A stretch of 64,000 nucleotides of DNA, from positions 5,688,001 to 5,752,000 of the forward strand of contig CM067530.1 of the NCBI GenBank assembly GCA_034509925.1, given 5' to 3'. The position numbers and the translations under genes were made by a program. The notes under the pieces are model-generated. The model did not search any database. It was not told the origin of the DNA and saw nothing but the letters and a program-made list of their open reading frames with translations. Source of the DNA: Hirudinaria manillensis (Eukaryota > Annelida > Clitellata > Hirudinida > Hirudinidae). Numbering within the stretch: the first letter of the stretch is position 1; each line of letters starts with the position of its first letter. This document shows, in pieces, positions 25,601 to 39,012 of this stretch.

Positions 25601-28600
25601 GACGATGATGATAATAACGACGATGGTGATAATAACGACGATGGTTATAATAACGACGATGGTTATAATAACGACGATGATGGTGATAATAACGACGACG
25701 ATAACGAAGAGTCTACGGAGTTACAACTCGGTACTTATATTTTCTCAAAAAAAAAATGGTCTCATTCACTGAAAGTTCGAAGAGTTTGAAATGAGAAATT
25801 CTAATCAGTGATGTGCAAGGCTTCCATTCACGTGATGTTCAGGTTTAATATTTAATCAACGTCCGTGTTACAAGCAAGCAATTCACATGCGCCATGTAAA
25901 TTAATTCACATCCGTACAATTCACGCCCTACGCCGATAATTCACCTGCCAGAATTGATCTGAACTGTTTACATCTCCTCTTTAGAGTTGTATTTATTGGA
26001 GGAAGGATTTCAGTGAACGTGGAAGAATATCCTTCGAGAGAATAAATAGATTTTCAAGAAAACAAACTCACACGCACACACGTCCGCACACGTGCACAGT
26101 GCTTCCTATCGTTCTAGAATGTCGTAAATTTGATAAACCCCTGAATCTCGCCATCAATGATCCCATGTTGAAGATGAGGCTAATAATAGATTCGGTTATC
26201 ATAAATTATGCTAATTTCAGATCTAATAGCACACATTCAGAATGATCAACGATTACTGCATTCACAACAATATATTATAATTATAATTATTATAATAAAT
26301 ATTAATAATAATAATTATTATTATATTATAATTATAATTATTATAATAAATAGTAATAATAATTATTATTATTATGTTATAATTATAATTATCATAATAA
26401 ATAGTAATAATAATTATTATTATTAATTATTATATTATAATATTAATATTAATTATATTATATTATCAATTATTATACCACAACATTAATTATAATAATA
26501 AATAATAATTAGTCCTGGAGTCCGTTTTTAAAATTTTGTCTTGAATTTTTGTGATTTTTATCTTCAACATGTCACGTAAATATTTTTGTCAAAAGTGAAA
26601 TAATCATAATCATTATAATAATAATTATTATATTATAGCGACATTATTATAATTATTATTATAACAATAAAGATATATATGAGATAAATTCATAAAAGCG
26701 AAAGAAGATGTTGACCGTGTTTGATTTCACGCCCTCAAGGATTACAAAGTACGAAACAAACAACATAAACATAAACAACAACAACAACAACAACAAAAAC
26801 AACGACAACAACAACAGGAACCATGTGGAGACCAATCGATCGATAATCGAAGAAGGAGTTTACTTCGAGCTGGATCGTTTTGAAGACGACGACGAAGATG
26901 ATGATCATGAACACGGTCGTAATAGTGATAATGACAACGATGATGATGATGATGACGACGATGATGGTGGTGGTGTGATCTCTGAATGAAGTATTTAATA
27001 ATAAATTATTGCATGAACAACAACAAAAACAACAGCAACAGCATCAAATAGCAAAACAACAACAAGGAAACAAATAAGTAACAGACAATGACGACGACGA
27101 CGACGACGACGATTGAAAGGCCGTCAACGATGACTTTCCAATGGCAAAGTGTGGAAGTTCAGCGGAGCACGAAGGAGAACAACGTGTCCGAAAGTCGATT
27201 GGAACCCTCGGCGTGTAAGGCGCTGTTTTATTGCAGAACTGGGGATGAACTCGGGATGAAACGTTACTCGTTTCATGGAAGTCTTGAATCAGTAGCGAAC
27301 TTGTCAGAACTTGTTGTTCTTGTTGTTGCTGCTGTTGTTTTGTTGTTGTTGTTTTGTTGTTGTTGTTTCAGGCCTCAGATTTATGGACGTTCGAACCGTG
27401 AAACATTTGAACCGTTACGGACTGAAAATCAAGCGTTAATTGAAATCCTTGCATCCTTCACTTGAAATGTCCTCGTTGGAAGAAATCGTCATCCAACCAA
27501 ATCAATCAATTCCATTTCTAACGATTTTAGACTCGATGCTGTTTACAAGTTGCTGTGTAACATTAGTTGACTTGTTTATTCTATTGTTGTCTTAAATTAT
27601 TTAACACGTTTATAATATTTAACTTCTTTATTTTGTAATATTATTTGCATATTAATTCTTGTTATTTTGTCGCTAATTCAGTTTCTAAAAACAAAGATCA
27701 CGAGGCTTTCACGGAACCCCACGATTTCCAACATTGTTTCTGTCTGCATTTAAGAGTTAAAATCAATTGTTTATTTGTACTCGCAAAAATATTTCCAAAA
27801 CGTGACACAACAAAAAGAAATTCACACAAAACTCGTATTTATGTAAAAAATAATAAAAGTATAAAGGGGTTCCAGAATAAGTATAATATTGACCAATTAT
27901 AAGGTACCGAGGTGGTTATATTGACACAATAATGGCATTGGTTATATTACCTGCTAATATCTCGATTAAGCGATGCTAGAGTTTATTATTACTAAATTAT
28001 TGATGATTATGTATTATTACATATATTTATTATATATATATTATTTAATTATTATAATGTATTATTATTAATTACTAAACTTATTATGAAACTATCTTGA
28101 GTGAGTAGCGAGTCAAATATGAACCATATAGACTATATAATCTATATAACCATAACCCTAACCCATATGTATGTACATATGTATATATGTATATATGTAT
28201 ATATAAATAAATGAGTGGCGAGTATTTTTATGAGCCAGTTGTTTCTTTTTAAATCTTTTGAGGAAAGGATTTTCTCAACTTCCAACTTCTGTTCTTTGAT
28301 TTTAAATGTGCAGACATTATGTATGACATTAGAATATTATTTAATACATTTATGTATTTAAATATAAGTAGTTAAACATACCATACAATGTACGTTTTGT
28401 AAAGTATGTTATATTATATTATGTTATGTTGTGTTGTGTTATATTGTGTTGTATTATATTATATTATATTATATTATATTATATTATATTATATTATATT
28501 ATATTATATTATATTATATTATATTATATTATTATATTATATTATATTATATTAAATTATATTATATTATATTATATTATATTATATATTATATATTATA

Positions 28601-31600
28601 TATTATATTATATTATATTATATTATATTATATTATATTATATTATATTATATTATATTATATTATATTATATTATATTATATTATATTATATTATATTA
28701 TATTATATTATATTATATTATATTATATTATATTATATTATATTATATTATATTATATTATATTATATTATATTATATTATATTATATTATATTATATAG
28801 TAATACAGTGTATGTTGGTATGCAATGTGTGATAATAGAAATTTAATCACTAACTGCTCATCCTTCCAATCTTGTCCTCAATTAGCATCATCATTATCAT
28901 CACCAACGTCATCATCATCATCATCATCAAGTGGACTCTTCAGTGTACATTTGCAAAGGTAGCAATTGTACGGCGAGCACTTTCAATCCAGATGAATCCT
29001 GGTGATGATCTCCAACAAATCGAGTAATATAATCCACATGATTTAACAATTTTATTTTCATTATGAATTTTTGAAAAATTACGTAATTTATTTAAAGTTA
29101 TTTTATAATTTAAAATATAATTTAACTCAAAAAGGCGCATTTTTAGGGCCTCATCATTCACCTAAGTTGGAAGGATTTGTGGTCACATCTGTCAACTGAC
29201 TGATTCTAGCAATCGGTTTTAGAAGGGAGGTGATTGAAATAACTAATTCATTGAAACAACCAATTGATTGAAACAACCAATTGAAACAATCAATTGTCTG
29301 AAATAAATTGACTGAACGAGTCGAAAGCAAAGAATGATTGCATCTGTTGATACAGTGATCTCTCCAGTCACTCGAAGCAAGAATCTCATCTCGAAATCTA
29401 GTCCTTTGGAATTTGTTCGAAAAGTCAAACTTTTGACCAAAAAACAAGACGAAAACCGGGCCTCGAGTTACAAATTTCTAATTCAAAAGCCGCGTCTTCG
29501 TAGATGTCGCTAAGGGAGAATAAAGGGGAATCAATGAGGTCGTTAAAGATTTTAGAAGAAGTTTGTAAAACACTTGAAGGCGGCATTTCTGATCTCCTCT
29601 GCAATTAGAACTTCAGCAGTTGCTGGGATCTGAGGATCCATTAAAGGAAGGTAAATTGCTGTGAAATATTAATGCTTTGAAAGTACTTTTCTGCTTCTCT
29701 TTGGGGGATCGGCCGCTACCTTCTCACGAGTTTTCGACGAGTCTCAATCGAGAAGCGGTCATAATTTTCATACCTCCCAGGAAACGATGGCAACGGAATT
29801 AGATTAAAATTATATTTATTTTCACGAAATTCTGTCTCGTGCGAGTGAGATTCAGGAATGCTGGAATCAAGGAGTCCATATTTCATTCACAAATCTTCGA
29901 GGCATCCTAACGTGTCGCAGTTTTGGATCAATGAAGAACACTTAGAGTGAGGTAAGATTGATGTTCCGGATTATTTCTTCCTCGTTTTAAATCAAATTGT
30001 TATATAAATAAGTTTATTAGTTTACATATTTATATTATAAGTTATATTAACAATACAAATTAATGGGGTATTAAATAATTTAAATAATTAAAAATTCTCC
30101 GCTGCCACGACAAGGAAATAATTTACGACTGGAAATTTTCAAAAGGATTCAGCCATGCGCACGAGATGGATTTTTTTGCAAGGATTTTTGACGATGCTCC
30201 TTGAACTTTTAACCAAGCACAACTTTCAATCACGCACAATTTACTTTCAATCATGCATAACCGTCAGTCAAGCACGAATTTGGACCGTCCATAACTTTCA
30301 ATCAAGTACAGCATTCAATCAAGCTCATTTTTTATTCCTCGGGTCTCAAAATAATCATTTTCAGGAAATAATTCAACACAAGTATCTTTCAACGCATTCG
30401 AATACAAAAGTCGAATAATTAATAATAAATATAATAATAATAATAATAAATAAGAATTAATAAATAATAATAATAACAACAATAATAATAACAGTACTAA
30501 TAATAATAAATAATAATAATAGCAATAACAATAATAATAATAATAACATTGGCAGTAATTGTAGTGGACGCGAACGTGATGATTCCAGCCCATGTTGGAG
30601 ACATTAAACTGAAATGGCTGCCATTCTGTGATCGGAAATTTCATTGTCACTTGGAAAGGAATCTCCTGTCATCCGACGACTTTTGGATTGGCAATCGACA
30701 ACCTGGTGAATTGACATTAAAAAGAAGAAAAAGATGGTTTTAAAAAGATGGAGCATCTTGTTGATTAAGCGGGAAGTAATCCAGTGAGAAAATGGATAAA
30801 TCTGCTTTAACTGGATCTGGTTTTTTAAAAAGTAAATAGAGATTCTTTTGTGGAAATATGTAATTGGTTGGCGTTTTTGTTTCGCCGGAGATTAGGAATA
30901 ATTTTTGTTTCCTCAGGAAGAAGTTAATGATGTGATCCCTTCCTTTGCAGCAAACAACTTACACGAAAATTCATTCTCATCAGCGATTCCCATTCCTTCT
31001 CGTTTGGAGAAATTGCCGAAGAAGCCTTGCAGATAAAGGCAGTAAGAAGTTGGCGCATTTTAATGATTTCATCGGTTACAATCTTTTTTTTTTTGCTTGT
31101 TAACGAAATTGTTAACGAATCGAAGTGAAATCAAGACACAGCGTTGAATAATCGCCGGCACACGACCGACGACAAGAAGGAATTCATTCCAGGAAAAAGG
31201 GAGACGAATGAGAACTATCGAATCCCTTTCAATAGCATGTTGGATGGTTTGCCATTTCGCACAGCTCCAGTGATAAGCTCTTTCGATTGCAAGCCTTCAG
31301 GGCTTGTTTCACAAAAAAGAACAAACACAGGAAATATGAGTCCTCTACGTCCGTTCGAGGATCGCTTCGAACCGAAGAATTAAGTTCCAGAAGCAGTTCC
31401 AGCGGATGACTTAGACGGACTCGAGTTGATTATTCTTAATTGATGGATGCCGTTCTTTAATCCTTTCTAAGGAAGCCATGCGAGTAGAGCGAAGGTGTTA
31501 TTTGCACTTGCTTTGTTCCACGGACTGTTTCCTTCTATTAATTATTTAAGCTAATAAATTCCAAATGAGGACAAACAACGTTTCAGGATAAATTCATTTC

Positions 31601-31800
31601 GAGGTTAATTCTCCAGCATTTCACAGCAAATATTTGATTTACAAAAAAAAACTATCAGAATATTACCAGACTCTCAAATTACTCCAAGAACACGACTCAA
31701 TGTCAACAATGGATTCATTAAAAGTGTTACATTTACATATTTATCTATAACAATTGTATATTATACAATAAATTTTAACTTTATAGATGTTATTGGAGCG

Positions 31801-31881
<81 letters not shown>

Positions 31882-34280
31882 GTTTTTATTATTATAGTTA
31901 TTATTACTTATTCAAGTTATTGTCAAATGAGAGAATGTTGATCATAAAGATTATGCAATTCTGGACATTAATTCATTCCTTAACATCCCTTCATGCATTT
32001 CCTTGGGACAACCGAGAAAATGAAGCAAATGAAAAGAAAGTGGTGACATTCATACTCGAATCACGTTTGTTGATTTCATATTCCCCAGGCGATAAACTAA
32101 ATTCATAGGAGGAAGGAATGGAAATTGTTTTAAAAAAATCCAGTGTTTCAAGAATTCTTCCTGAAGGAGTGAAATCACCGGCGGTGCGGTGTTCGGGCAA
32201 TCAACTCCGCGCATTCCTTTCTTCGGTCTGGAAGCGGGTGTTCAGAACGTTCAGAAGAATAAAACAGAATATTTTAAAATCTAACTTAAAATGTAACATT
32301 TAAAAAGCTCTTAACAAAGGTAGGATAATTCGAGTTTGTCGCTGAATTGTCGACTGAAAGAGAGGCAGGTGTGTCGGCGAAGTAACCATCATTAACACAG
32401 ACAACTGCCTTGCATTTTAATCGGCGAACTTCCTATTGAGCCTCGTAATTCTCCTCAAAATTCAATTCTTTCATGCATTCCTCTCCAGGAGCGGATGCGC
32501 GGAACACCACGGGGTGGAGTTGTTTTGAGAGAATTTCATAAACATTTTCGACGGATAACTGGACTCATAAACCATTGAGGACAATTTAAGAATGCTTTTA
32601 TTGCAGAATTCATGAAGGAAGGAAAACGGATAAAAGCAATTCAGAAATATTTTCATTTCCTTGGCTTCTATTAAACGAATGAAGGCATTTTTCTCTGTCA
32701 AAACAAAGTCAGAATGTTTTTGATCGATTTTTTTCTTTAGAAAAATGTCGAAAATTTCCTTTACAATTCTGAGACACTACAGAACGCACTCGGGGAGGGA
32801 ATTTTATTTCGTCTTTCAATTCTTTCTCATCGGAAGTTTTACGAGGCACAAACGAATCTTTCGGAATTATGCGTCGAATTGTCGCAAATTTTAAGATATT
32901 CCGATGCTAATAAGCTGAATTCTTAAATATGGTACAGCAAGTAAATTGGTGCAGTATATATAACGAACTCCTGGTAATACTCAGTATATTATTTGCTTAA
33001 CCAAATTATTACGTAATATTACAAAGACAGCGATCTCTAGGAAACAATTCAAATAATATAATCGTGAAATAATTATTTAAATTAGATTTTAATTTAGTAA
33101 GAAATGTTCAACTTGTAACAATTCTTTGCAACCAGTTGCACGAGGTGCCCGCGCACATCGATGAAGGATTTCTTTTCTTGGAGTTGAGAAAGTTTCAACC
33201 ACGACTCGGATGCATTTCTTCGTGCAATTTGGACTTGGACAGGATATTTGTAATTGAATTGAATTGAATTTCAGCTAATTAAATTAAATTTGCGAAATAA
33301 AAGTAAAAAAACTTCAAATGTTTCGTAGAATTTCTTCGCTAATGGAATGCATGCCGAAGGAAATAAATGCTGGAATGAATCCATTGGAACTACAAGTGGC
33401 AAGTGATTGCTTCCTCTTCAATCATCGTCGGATCCTAACGTTTTTCGATGTTTGCTCTTCACAGCTGTTCTCGGAAGCCATTCAAGCGATTTTGTGTTTG
33501 AACACTCAGTGCATTTCTTAAGAGACGTTTCTTAATCGTTTAGAAGCGGATGAATGGTGATAACGATATTATCGACAATAAATGAATTTATGTCTCGATT
33601 ATGATCCGTCCTTTTCAATTTTTGGTAAATAAGTCTTGTCCATAAAAACGTAGGCACTTTCGGACGAAAGCGAAAGTAGTAATTAGAAAAAAATTCCCCA
33701 TTATTAAGGAAACTTAAAACAACAAAACATCTAAAAATAAAATACCACGGAAATTCCAAAGCCACTTAGTTTTATGAGGCGTCTTTGGACAGAAATGGCG
33801 GAATAAATAGCTCGATAACAATAATCTTTTGCTCAGAGTTCTAAATTTCCAAGAAAAATATTTGTCTGTTGTTACATAAAAGTGAGCAGAAGAAACATAT
33901 CTCGCCGCGAAAAATATTTCCAAACTTCAGAGGTTCAAGGGAACAATGATTTCGAGATTATGTATGGAGACTCTAAAAATGGCTCACAAATTAATACTGA
34001 GTAATTAATATTTGTGTTCGAATTAACGTTTAAATCGGTACAAATTTAATTAAACAACGTTCATTTATTTGGCAAATAAGAATCTTTTGTGTGCGAATTT
34101 AAATGATTGATTAAAAAAGTTGCGAACCTGCTTGTTGAGGTAGCTGAAGGTGAGGAGGAGTACGATGAGGCTCGAAAGGGGAATGAAAACTGAAAGTGGA
34201 AGGAGGAATTTCTCACAACTCGATTTGTTCGCGTCCTGGCTCGACTCCAACAGATGGAAATGCCTCGTCTCACTCTTCAT
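17833..34280 (-). CDS. Two-pass membrane protein with a NIT-like sensor domain, no cyclase
   Basis: Proposed exons, all in phase: 34280-34128, 19219-19129, 19060-17970 and 17904-17833 (468 residues). If the last intron is not used, the frame stops at 17964 (446 residues). Exon 1 gives a 25-residue cytoplasmic start and a first membrane helix (residues about 26-47). Exon 2 carries [14 protein letters not shown], the characteristic opening of NIT domains, joined to DFT. The domain continues to about residue 325 with [18 protein letters not shown], matching the ERALG..F...G.F end of NIT domains, and YQHSL. A second helix lies at about 347-370, then a basic tail of about 75 residues and, in the longer form, an acidic end. 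NIT domains sit between two membrane helices in some invertebrate receptor guanylate cyclases; here no kinase-like or cyclase domain follows. Two introns are only 65-67 bp; the first would be about 15 kb, and its link to the 34 kb exon is inferred from phase and topology. Confidence 0.55.
23752..24359. repeat. CATC tetranucleotide array, about 600 bp
   Basis: About 150 copies of CATC (GATG on the minus strand) with only four small interruptions: one dropped-base change near 23873, two CAATC variants near 23926-23936, and one extra C near 24130. The minus strand is open in all three frames because the 4-bp unit reads the same 12-base peptide repeat (M-D-G-W) in each; this is not evidence of coding. 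Confidence 0.98.
25413..25705. repeat. 18-bp minisatellite, about 16 copies
   Basis: Unit GACGATGATGATAATAAC repeated about 16 times, with an alternating variant in which one GAT is GGT. The alternation of the two unit types in the middle suggests duplication of a 36-bp pair. Confidence 0.9.
28406..28799. repeat. ATATT pentanucleotide array, about 390 bp
   Basis: The array begins with degenerate ATGTT/GTGTT units and becomes near-perfect ATATT (TATTA) for more than 300 bp, with a short irregular patch near 28585-28605. Confidence 0.95.
31804..31885. repeat. ATT microsatellite, about 27 copies
   Basis: Uninterrupted ATT units, followed by imperfect copies to about 31910. Confidence 0.95.
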
Positions 34281-37200
34281 CTCCTCTTAACTTCACCTGA
34301 AGTGCTTTTAACGATTCCTTTTTTTAAGTTTAAGCGCCTGGATTGGCCGATAAAAATCGTTGGACTAGCAATTAATCAAAGTTCGAACTAAACTTTAGAA
34401 AACATCTCGAAATGCAACAATCGATTTGAACATTAATTCTCCAACGACAGACGTCAATCGCCTCATTAATGCTATGAAGTTTCAAAAGGCAGCCAAATCT
34501 TCAAGCTCTATTTGCTATCTTTAGGTACTAAGAGCTATCGTTAAAAGCGACTTTTATTAGCACGGTGGTAAAAACCTGAAATAATTTTGCAGCAATAAAA
34601 TCATAACCAGAAACGTGTCACCAGGAATAAATAAATAAAAAAAAGCTGCAATTTTCTGAAACTGACGTCAATCAAGAACACAGGAAAAAATGAACTTCAT
34701 GAAATAGTTTTCCAAACACATTGCACGCACGAAGCGCGCATTATTCAAATCGGCTTGTTTCCATTCTTGACGACTCAAGCTCAGATGCAATCCCTAGTAG
34801 AGCTAATATGAAAATCTGCATAAATTTGTGTCTGTGAGATTGCCGTCAAATTCAGCTGATTAATGGCTGAGAGCAGATCAAACCTTTCTTCAATTCCTCG
34901 GGAGGTATGCAGAGAATCCTCTGAAACCACTGATCCGGATATGGACAAAGATGGGTTTTTAGGGGAGTAGAATTTAATTAGAAGCAGACACTCCTGGGTG
35001 TCATCCGTCTCTCTTTTCATCCTGCTAGACTTTTCGCTTCCGAATTTTGAATGTTGTAAGTCGCGAAAACATGACCTGTGAATTGTTATTACTGTTGCAG
35101 GAAGTTCAGACCTGTTTGAACGATCTAAGTTCTTTTGGATATGAACTCTTGATATAGCGCTATTCTGGCGAATGTTCCGAGCTAAGTTTCTAAAGATACT
35201 CCATTTACGACCGACGAAGGCGATACAATTTAGATTTTTAACCGACTTCATTAGATACGACTGCCTTTCAACATTTTTAGATTTTCTACATTTTTTATGA
35301 CCAACTATTTCTATTGTCACTCACCTTATAAGAAAGCAGACATTCCATTTCTTTCTTTTCTGAGGTCTTTGAAATTTTATTTCAATCTCGTACACGACAT
35401 TTTATGGACATAGAACAATTACGTTGCACAAGAGCACTGAGAGATCCTTCCTCGCCTGCATTTTACAGATGTCCATCAAATGCGAGGATGGAAAGAAAGT
35501 ATTATGTTTTAAAATTTTCATCCGATTCATTTAAAAACGTTACATCGTTGAAATATATTGAAACGTCTTCACATGAAAAACAATTCAATCCAGCCGTAAT
35601 TTCAAAGAAATTCGTTGATCGTAAACACTCCTAAAGAAGGTATCTCAAAATTGATCTCATCGTAAGTTCATCGGAAATTTAAATCATTGGCAGCAAGCCC
35701 GATGTGGAAGGTTTTAAAATGCCTCACTGCAAGCACATCCGTGCTATACAAAGGGCGCCTCCAATTTTAAATTCATTGTTTCAACTCCGGATGGGTATTC
35801 GGGTGGCACAAGTACGACTTTGGATGGAGCGTCCATAAATGTCACAGTGCACTTAATTGGTTCGTCCATGTATGCCCCCTTTTATCTCGAAGCTCATCAG
35901 CAACCTCGTTCTCCCGAGGAAAACATTTCTCCCGAAAAATTCCTCCCAACCATGTTGCTCAATTACTGATCGGTTTGAATCCAATCCCGACTTTCTGACT
36001 TCCAACAAAGAATCGAGCTCCTACAACGTCAGATAGGATTTCTTTCTTGCCTGGTTCTTAATTATTTCGAATAATTAAGCCCCGTTTGGAAAATAATTTT
36101 ATACAAGACAGTAGCGCGTAAACATTCTTCCGCCAATCACGTTCACAATCAGGTTGTTTTATTTGGAATAACTTGAAACATACATCCTAGATTAAATTAT
36201 AATCTACGAGTAATCTCTAGGAGATAAATTTTAAAAACATCGTCCTCCATGGTTCCTCTAATTTTTGTAGAAAGTTTGGCCAAGAAATAAATGTCTAGAA
36301 CGATATCGACCATAAGATTTAGAGTCAAAAAGACAATTGATCCAAGGAAAAGCAGACGACCAATTAATATCAATCATCCGTCTATTCAGATGTCATTCTT
36401 TCTTGCAACTTGTTTTCGCACAATCTTTGCAACGGAATCAGGCAATCTCACAATTTGAAAATATTTTTGATTTGCGATTTTAACAAGCTAGCAAAAAAAA
36501 ATCCTGTCTCCGTTTAATTTTAATATTTAAAAAAAAAGGTATGCTTGAATCAGCTCCAGAAGTAAAAATCAATCAACTTTATCAGGAGTTTTCACTGCAG
36601 CAGTTTCATCTTCGAGATAAATCTCCCAGCACTCCTCATTCATCAAGTTGAACATCCAGTCCAGAGGTGATCTGCATCCATCAGTGAAGCATTTGCACTG
36701 CTACCGGTCAAAACGGAGTGCAAAGTTCCCAATCTGCATCATGTTTCTATTAATATTTCCTCGTCATTTGATTGGTTTTAATTTTAAATAAAAGCCTCGA
36801 CATTCAAACCGAAATTCCAACGCAATTGAGCAAATCTTTTCTCACATTTTTCTACGCTTCAATAGTTTACTCTCCAGGCACATGTGTCTTTCCTTTCGAG
36901 TCCCTTAAGTTATTTCCCTAAAAAATTTCTTTGAAAGACTTCTATTCGGCATGTGCCACATGCATGCATTACATTTAATGATAAATACAATGCACGAAGG
37001 AAGGCTGTGTTTAATGTCATTATCCAGACAATAAAACTTTTCTTAAGGAAAATCTGCACAATTCTTGTTGTTCTGCCCCCAATAAATTCAAGTGAAACAT
37101 ATACTTTAATGTCCTATACTAACATCGAAGCAACATTTTCAAGTGTTTTATTCTGTGACATTTCTGTTTTAAATCTCTGTAAATAGTGGAATTCATTTTA

Positions 37201-37608
37201 ATTTTTAGGGATGTTATTCATGTAGAATCAACCTTATGACAATATGTTATGAAATGTCAAACAATATGACATTGAATTGAAAGGAATTCCCCAATCGAGA
37301 TCAATTAATTTCAAAACTTCACAAGTACAATTGAAAACCCCACAATATGCACACGATAAATAAATTATACGATCAATTTCTGACGAGACAAATTCTCAAA
37401 CTCCATTCTTATTCAAAGAATATATGCCAAATAATTGAATTAAATTAAACAAATAAACACACTGTGTATAACTTAACTCATTCTAAAATAGTTTTATTCA
37501 CATGCCCCCTCCCAAAAAAAAATATAGTATCAGGAGTTTAAGGAGCAACAAGTGAATTATGAACGAAACTTCAAAAGTTTAGCTTTAAAAACAAACACAA
37601 TGATTTGA
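34281..37608. other. 3.3 kb without a supported gene
   Basis: Contains only short frames and one longer non-ATG frame (34781-35320, minus) with no family character. It should include the promoter of the NIT-like gene and the 3' UTR of BCL7; TTTATT near 37492 (AATAAA on the minus strand) could be the BCL7 poly-A signal. Confidence 0.45.
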
Positions 37609-38597
37609 CTAAAACTCTGCTTTACTGCTGTCCTGAGTTGCCTGGTCTTGAATAGAAATGAACGAGGAATCCCTCAAAGAGGATTCATTCAGACGACCTT
37701 CTTCACTGAAGTTGGAATCCTGACTCTGTCTCGTGTTCTCGTCCTGCTGCATGAAATTCTCATCTGAAAGATGTTTTGAATAATTTAATCACGATTATTA
37801 TTATTATTATTTTGCAAATGAACCACAGAACCAAAGGTATAACCAATAACTTGCCTAAATTGCTGCTTCCTTGAGAAAAGTTGCTATCCTCATTTTGCTG
37901 TATCTGATTTTCATTTGAAGCAATTTGGAGCTTTTTGTCATTCAAAGAGTTCTTATCCTTTTTCCCAAACAAATTCTTTCTGCTTAGGTTCTGAAATTAA
38001 GTTAATTAATATAATCAAACATTGTTGCAAATAATTTAAATCAACAAAGAAATAAAGAAACATTACTTGTCGACTTTCTTGGTGTGCAACTATATTAAGT
38101 AAAACTTGAGAAGTTAAATAATGATCTCCATGAGATATAAATAAGTTATGCTTACCTGGAACCCATTTGAATATTTTCATTGTCGTGTCACCTATTGCAA
38201 CCCATCTTTTTTCCCTTAAATAATTTCAGAACTAAGTAGTTCCTTAGTATTTGAAAAGAAAAAAACATTTACAAGTTTCAGTCTTGATACATGTTATAAA
38301 ATACACCTGATTAAATCTAATATAGTGTGAACATAAGTGTAATACCAACACAGTTGGTGTGATATCTCATACTAATTATTAAATAACTCTATCAACATGA
38401 AAACTTAATGTTTAGCTAATTCTTAGTTATAATGTTCAACATTATGATAGCCTGACCCTATACAAAGGAAGTTGCACTCTTACAGTAAATTATCAACTCA
38501 AAACCAACCATTTCCTAACTTTATCGATGGCGCTTATGACTCTCTTAATATCTTCCTTTGCTCTACTCCTCGTCTCGGCCCTGACAGCCCTCGACAT
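37609..38597 (-). CDS. BCL7: BCL7 family subunit of BAF (SWI/SNF) chromatin remodeller
   Basis: Five phase-consistent exons, 38597-38509, 38214-38156, 38089-38067, 37990-37855 and 37763-37609, give 153 residues. Residues 1-53 are the conserved BCL7 domain: [44 protein letters not shown]. The rest is low-complexity and rich in Ser, Gln, Asn and Asp/Glu, as in the family. BCL7 proteins are small BAF-complex subunits that contact the nucleosome. The third exon is only 23 nt and is needed to restore WVPV and the downstream frame. The intron after exon 4 starts with GC (AG then GCAAGT); the neighbouring GT would break the frame. The gene is divergent from LSM6, with 415 bp between the start codons. 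Confidence 0.92.
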
Positions 38598-39012
38598 TGC
38601 TAACAATAAAAATAATGTTATACGCGAGAAAGTATAAACAAAGACTTCACTTCTTGGTCGATAATCAAAAGACGTCAATTTTGGCGAAAGCGCTATTTAC
38701 AAAAATTTTATTAAATTAAAATACCTAAAACTGAAAGTTTTGCACTTATATCAGATCTCAGTTATCAGTCAGCCCCCAGGGTTCATACGTATTCATGTTA
38801 TTAAGACACAGACTAAAAGTGCCGACAGATTTTTTTATTGTAAAACATCTCCGGAAATAACCCCTACCTATTTTGTAGCAAAAATTTAATAAAAGACAAT
38901 GTCTTATTTTCGGAGAAACACGGTAATGTAAAACAAATAATTGTCTTTGTTGTAACAATTGAGTTTTATTTATTGGAAGGATTTCGTTTCTTGGTATCGA
39001 GCGATATAAAAT
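38598..39012. promoter_or_regulatory. Shared divergent promoter region of BCL7 and LSM6
   Basis: A 415-bp interval between the ATGs of two housekeeping-type genes pointing away from each other. No TATA box is obvious; bidirectional promoter activity is inferred from layout only. Confidence 0.5.

Larger units (their letters stand above)
19220..34127 (-). other. Proposed 15 kb first intron, dense in microsatellites
   Basis: This stretch holds no exon I can support on either strand. It is packed with GAT/CAT, AAT/ATT, CAA/GTT, CA and GAC arrays besides the larger ones listed separately: for example GACGAT units near 21356-21410, GAT/GCC-type units 21478-21550, a CA run 21608-21655, CAA/GAC 22106-22165, AAT 22622-22695, GAAT 23232-23270, AAT/ATT palindromic DNA 26271-26510, GAT 26885-26975, GTT 27310-27370 and AAT 30415-30545. 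Open frames across these are repeat translations. Confidence 0.5.

Noticed and set aside
28426..28832. Two frames of over 120 codons rich in Ile, Leu and Tyr, membrane-like
   Set aside because: Translation of the ATATT array.
34781..35320. Minus-strand frame of 179 codons
   Set aside because: Starts at a non-ATG codon, no recognisable motif, no splice partners found; length alone is weak evidence.
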